Shown here: one piece after another, positions 6,416 to 9,111 of the stretch
Layout: the number at the start of each line of letters is the position of its first letter
Numbering within the stretch: position 1 is the stretch's first letter
DNA from: Acidobacteriaceae bacterium
GTDB taxonomy: Bacteria > Acidobacteriota > Terriglobia > Terriglobales > Acidobacteriaceae
Reading direction: 5' to 3'
DNA length: 9,111 bases
Assembly (NCBI GenBank): GCA_003140705.1
Contig: PLKU01000313.1
Span: 5,005-14,115 of the forward strand
Translations under genes and position numbers: made by a program
Notes under the pieces: generated by a model
Database searches by the model: none
Told to the model about the DNA's origin: nothing
Seen by the model: the letters and a program-made list of their open reading frames with translations, nothing else

Positions 6416-7440
6416 CCCATGCCTAGTGGAACCAGGTTCCCCTCATGCGACATGCCCCAGTAGCCGAGGCTGACCAGGATGATTTCGTGCTTGCCTGGAT
6501 CGAAGACGCGGAACGCATTCCACTTGAATTGCTTTCGGTGCTCGAGCCGCTTCATCAGTCCGTTGCCGTAGTTGGCTTCGAGAGCCAGCCACTCCTTCTT
6601 TTCAGGATTCTTTGGCGCCAAGCCAGCTGCAAAATCGACGTCGTGACCGTCGCCAGTGACGATCAGAAAACGGCTGAGTTGCGGGCGAAGGCCGTAAGTG
6701 GCAGCCAGGTTCAGCGCATGATTGCCCTCAAGCACATTGAAAGAGCCGCCGTCTGTTGTTACGCTGCCCAGCCCGCCGGAGACAAATATGTTGGGGTCAG
6801 CGTACCCATTCCCGTGCGCGTTGGCGGAGAAGTTGTTTGTGACCAGGTAACCGCCTACCGCAATGTACTGGGCGATCGGTTCGCCGTGGTCGCCGGCTAC
6901 GCCGGGCACAAAGTACTGCGGCGCCTTGATACCGCCTGAAGCCGTCTCGATGGGCAAGCCGGGAATCGAAACTGGTGCGCCTGGACGCCCGGGGTTGGCG
7001 TCGAGCAACTCCTCACGGACCAGCACCTTTTCTGATGGATCCGGAGATGTGAGTGCGACATCGCTGACGTCACTCTTGACGATTATTTCTTCAGTGGTCG
7101 TGGTCAAATGCTCCAGGCGCATGCTCAGATTCGTGGTTTCGGCACTGAATTGCATCTTTCGAGCGACAGGGGCAAACCCTGCGGATTCAACAAGCACCCG
7201 GTACTTGCCCCATTCGGGCAATTGGATGGTGAAGGCACTGTCGGTTCCGGTCGTCGAAGCCACCCGCAGGCCGGAGGCGGAATCGAACTCGACGTGCGCT
7301 GCTGGGACAAGCCGTCCCAAGGGATCCGTGACCGTGCCTTCGATTCGAGCAAAGCGATACTGCGCCGCGAGAGCGGGTGCGCAGGCGAGTATTGTCAGCA
7401 GCGGTATGATAATTTCGAGTTTTGTGTTACTCGCCGTCAC
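6313..7440 (-). CDS. TonB-dependent receptor, N-terminal regulatory and plug part (frameshifted)
   Basis: The frame is open from 7515, but the GTG at 7440-7438 is the better start. It gives a normal signal peptide (basic start, IIIPLLTILACAPALA, cleavage after ALA), and GGGGAG lies just upstream. The ATG at 7515 would add 25 odd residues. After the signal comes a carboxypeptidase-regulatory-like beta-sandwich (RFARIEGTVTDPLGRLVPAA onward, about 90 residues). A TonB-box-like TEEIIV follows, then a plug domain (SIPGLPIETASGGIKAPQYF, YIAVGGYLVTNNFSANAHGN, DPNIFVSGGLG). True coding stops near LVPLGMG at about 6416. The remaining 34 codons to the stop at 6313 are out-of-frame sequence. Such receptors import large substrates across the outer membrane using TonB. 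The gene is divergent from the cytochrome P460 gene across a 200-bp gap. Confidence 0.85.
   Translation of the reverse strand: MTASNTKLEIIIPLLTILACAPALAAQYRFARIEGTVTDPLGRLVPAAHVEFDSASGLRVASTTGTDSAFTIQLPEWGKYRVLVESAGFAPVARKMQFSAETTNLSMRLEHLTTTTEEIIVKSDVSDVALTSPDPSEKVLVREELLDANPGRPGAPVSIPGLPIETASGGIKAPQYFVPGVAGDHGEPIAQYIAVGGYLVTNNFSANAHGNGYADPNIFVSGGLGSVTTDGGSFNVLEGNHALNLAATYGLRPQLSRFLIVTGDGHDVDFAAGLAPKNPEKKEWLALEANYGNGLMKRLEHRKQFKWNAFRVFDPGKHEIILVSLGYWGMSHEGNLVPLGMGCNWVTPSTHASLTRLTPRSRLSTTCGSSRRKMK
6413..6420 (-). other. Single-base frameshift site in the TonB receptor gene
   Basis: On the coding strand the site reads ATGGGATG. The upstream frame reads ATG GGA TGC and becomes nonsense. Adding one G to the GGG run (6418-6416) gives ATG GGG ATG and joins both halves as LGMGMQLGDT. 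The downstream frame has a TGA 9 codons before the GGG, so the switch must lie close to here. A real one-base deletion and a homopolymer base-call error are equally possible from this sequence. A -1 ribosomal slip would give the same protein, but the site is not a classic slippery heptamer. Confidence 0.8.
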
Positions 7441-7640
7441 GGCTCTCCCCGCGCGAGACACTCCAGGGGAAGAATCAGAGTAACACAAAGATAAAGATCG
7501 TGCTACCAGCTTCATGCTCCATTTCAGAATCTCGATTGAGCAGCGAAGGGGACGATTGCATTTCTCCGAAGATCATCGACACGATTACCGGGGACCGCGT
7601 CCGGCTAGCGCGCGTATTCTAAGCCGACCAGGAGGTTTAG
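7441..7640. promoter_or_regulatory. Divergent region, TonB receptor / cytochrome P460
   Basis: This 200-bp gap lies between divergent starts. Toward the P460 gene it holds TATTCT (7615-7620), a weak -10 candidate, a GGAC-CGC-GTCC palindrome (7592-7602), and a strong AGGAGG ribosome site (7630-7635) five bases before the ATG. Toward the receptor the only clear element is GGGGAG beside the GTG. No -35 is convincing on either strand. Confidence 0.35.
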
Positions 7641-8279
7641 ATGCTTTTGAAAATCGCCTTTCCGGCATGCGGTCTTCTTGCGTTCGCATGCCTTGCCGCT
7701 ATCCCAGGCTCACAATTGTCGACCGACACTTCGCAACCCTCCGCAAAGCCCCAATCGCCGAACGCACCCGCTTATACCAAAGAGGGCCGGTTGCTCTTCC
7801 CGGCACACTATCGCGAATGGGTGTTTCTGAGCTCTGGGATCGATATGAGCTATAACCGAAAGGCGCTGGCTGCCGACCACGCAATGTTCGATAATGTTTT
7901 TGTGAACCCGGAGGCCTATGCACAGTTCGTTCAGACCGGGACCTGGCCGGACAAAACGGTGCTGGTTCTGGAGTCAAGAATGGGAATGGATAAGGGTTCC
8001 ATCAACCATCGCGGCCATTTCCAAGGCACCGAGTTGATGGGGCTTGAGGTTCACGTGAAGGATGAGGCCCGCTTTGCTGGCAATTGGGTTTTCTTCGACT
8101 TTGACAATGAAGTGAGTGGAAGCTTGTTTCCGAAGGAAGCGGCTTGCTATTCCTGCCATGCCGAGCACGCCGCAGTTGACACTACGTTTGTGCAGTTCTA
8201 CCCGACGCTCTTGCCGATTGCAAAGCAGAAACACACGTTCAGCGCGAACTATCTCAAGGAAGAATCAGAGGCAAAGTAA
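7641..8279 (+). CDS. Exported cytochrome P460 family protein
   Basis: This is a 212-residue protein with an N-terminal signal sequence (residues 1 to about 24). C17 lacks a proper lipobox, so it is unlikely to be a lipoprotein. A Pro/Ser/Gln-rich linker (25-45) follows. The P460 domain starts at LLFPAHYREWVFLSSGID (51-68) and continues with FDNVFVNPEAYAQFVQTGTW (83-102) and TVLVLE (106-111). It holds one haem-attachment motif, CYSCH (169-173), followed by the family-typical VDTTFVQFYPTL (179-190). P460 cytochromes are periplasmic c-type haem proteins. Characterised members oxidise hydroxylamine or bind nitric oxide, and a Lys cross-link to haem distinguishes active P460 from cytochrome c'-beta. 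I cannot place that Lys here. The start has an excellent AGGAGG. The gene converges with mqnC (25 bp apart) and diverges from the TonB receptor. Its reaction is unproven. Confidence 0.88.
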   Translation: MLLKIAFPACGLLAFACLAAIPGSQLSTDTSQPSAKPQSPNAPAYTKEGRLLFPAHYREWVFLSSGIDMSYNRKALAADHAMFDNVFVNPEAYAQFVQTGTWPDKTVLVLESRMGMDKGSINHRGHFQGTELMGLEVHVKDEARFAGNWVFFDFDNEVSGSLFPKEAACYSCHAEHAAVDTTFVQFYPTLLPIAKQKHTFSANYLKEESEAK

Positions 8280-8304
8280 TTGGGCTTCACGGGCAAGGCT
8301 GCTG

Positions 8305-9111
8305 CTAATTCAGAAACATCGTCCGGTAGAGGGTATCGCGCTGAACGGGCTTGAAGCCGGCATCGCGGATAATCCGTCGCAGCTCCTCTTCCGTGGTGCA
8401 ATTTGAAGTTCCGGCGGCTCGAACGACATTCTCTTCAAGCATTACCGAACCAACATCGTTCCCGCCGAAGTGCAAGCCCATCTCCAGAACTTTGAGTCCC
8501 TGCGTTACCCAGCTGGCTTGCACGTTCTCAATGTTATCGAGGTAGAGGCGAGAGATCGCGAGCACCTTCAGGTATTCGACTGAAGTCGCTTCTTCCCAGC
8601 CGCGGCCGCCGAGTGCCGTGTTGCCGGGCTGAAAGCTCCAGGGAATGAAGGCGGTAAAGCCGCCCGTCTCTTCCTGTAGGCGCCGGATGACTTCGAAATG
8701 ATTGATGCGCTGCTCGAAGGTTTCTCCCACGCCGAACATCATGGTAGCCGTGGTCCTCATGCCCAACTGGTGCGCAGTGCGATGCACGCTGAGCCAATCC
8801 TCTGTGCGGCACTTAAGGCGCGCCACGCGCTTGCGGACGTCGTCGTCCAGAATCTCCGCACCGCCGCCGGGGATGGAGTCGAGTCCAGCATCGCGCAGGC
8901 GTGCGATGGTGTCGCGCAGGCTCAGTTCTGAGTACTTCGCAATGGCCAGCACTTCTGAGGCAGTGAGGCAGTGCAGCCATATCTGCGGAAAGCGCTGCTT
9001 GATGCTGCTGAACAGCCGCTCAAACCAATCGATCTTGAGATCGGGATGAATGCCACCCTGCATCAGCACCCCGGTTCCGCCCATCTCCAGCGTCTCGGCG
9101 ATCTTCTCGTA
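8305..9111 (-). CDS. mqnC: Cyclic dehypoxanthinyl futalosine synthase MqnC, C-terminal part
   Basis: The visible 268 residues run from the right edge (YEKIAETLEMGGTG) to the stop. The N-terminal part, including the radical-SAM CxxxCxxC cysteines, is outside the window, so about 90-110 residues are missing. Diagnostic segments in order are GGTGVLMQGGIHPDLKIDWF, LDSIPGGGAEIL, RTAHQLGMRTTATMMFG, GGFTAFIPWSFQPGNT and LHFGGNDVGSVMLEENVV. This is the MqnC wording rather than MqnE or CofH. The enzyme is a cytoplasmic radical SAM protein that cyclises dehypoxanthine futalosine in the futalosine route to menaquinone. The internal ATG at 9084 is not the true start, because the frame continues upstream to the edge. 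The cysteine cluster cannot be checked here. Confidence 0.93.
   Translation of the reverse strand, partial: YEKIAETLEMGGTGVLMQGGIHPDLKIDWFERLFSSIKQRFPQIWLHCLTASEVLAIAKYSELSLRDTIARLRDAGLDSIPGGGAEILDDDVRKRVARLKCRTEDWLSVHRTAHQLGMRTTATMMFGVGETFEQRINHFEVIRRLQEETGGFTAFIPWSFQPGNTALGGRGWEEATSVEYLKVLAISRLYLDNIENVQASWVTQGLKVLEMGLHFGGNDVGSVMLEENVVRAAGTSNCTTEEELRRIIRDAGFKPVQRDTLYRTMFLN

Noticed and set aside
7468..8270. 13-bp direct repeat GGAAGAATCAGAG flanking the P460 gene
   Set aside because: One 13-mer repeat is expected fairly often by chance in 9 kb. One copy is inside coding sequence, and no element boundary or target duplication is seen.

Overview
The window looks like part of a chromosome from a soil-type Acidobacteriota, probably class Terriglobia. 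This is an inference. It rests on a TonB-dependent receptor with an N-terminal carboxypeptidase-regulatory-like domain, a style very common in that phylum, on the futalosine menaquinone route (MqnC), and on exported glycan-related enzymes. Base composition is moderately GC-rich and even. I see no insertion sequence, integrase, tRNA, rRNA or CRISPR array.

Layout, left to right. The left edge (minus strand) holds the first 132 codons of an exported glycoside hydrolase family 3 enzyme, running off the window. Upstream of it on the same strand lie a secreted protein of the zinc-dependent phospholipase C fold (TTG start) and a 51-residue DUF3309 membrane peptide. A 225-bp divergent region follows. 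On the plus strand come a secreted alpha/beta hydrolase of the acetyl-xylan/feruloyl esterase type and, 20 bp later, a MogA/MoaB molybdopterin adenylyltransferase. A 242-bp gap then carries candidate control signals for a LacI-family regulator (TTG start, plus strand).

Convergent to the regulator is a TonB-dependent receptor on the minus strand. It is split into two overlapping frames by an apparent one-base loss in a GGG run at 6416-6418. The N-terminal part holds the signal peptide, regulatory-like domain and plug, and the C-terminal part is the beta-barrel. Across a 200-bp divergent region is an exported cytochrome P460-family haem protein on the plus strand. The right edge (minus strand) is the 3' part of mqnC, running off the window.

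How the genes may work together. GH3, the esterase, the LacI regulator and the TonB receptor are the usual parts of carbohydrate scavenging, so a loose polysaccharide-use neighbourhood is plausible. The genes are on different strands, however, and only the esterase and mogA look operonic. mogA and mqnC are cofactor and quinone housekeeping genes. I found no convincing undescribed multi-gene system. The points most worth a second look are the receptor frameshift, the inverted repeat overlapping the lacI-type start, and the same-frame junction between DUF3309 and the phospholipase C-like gene.
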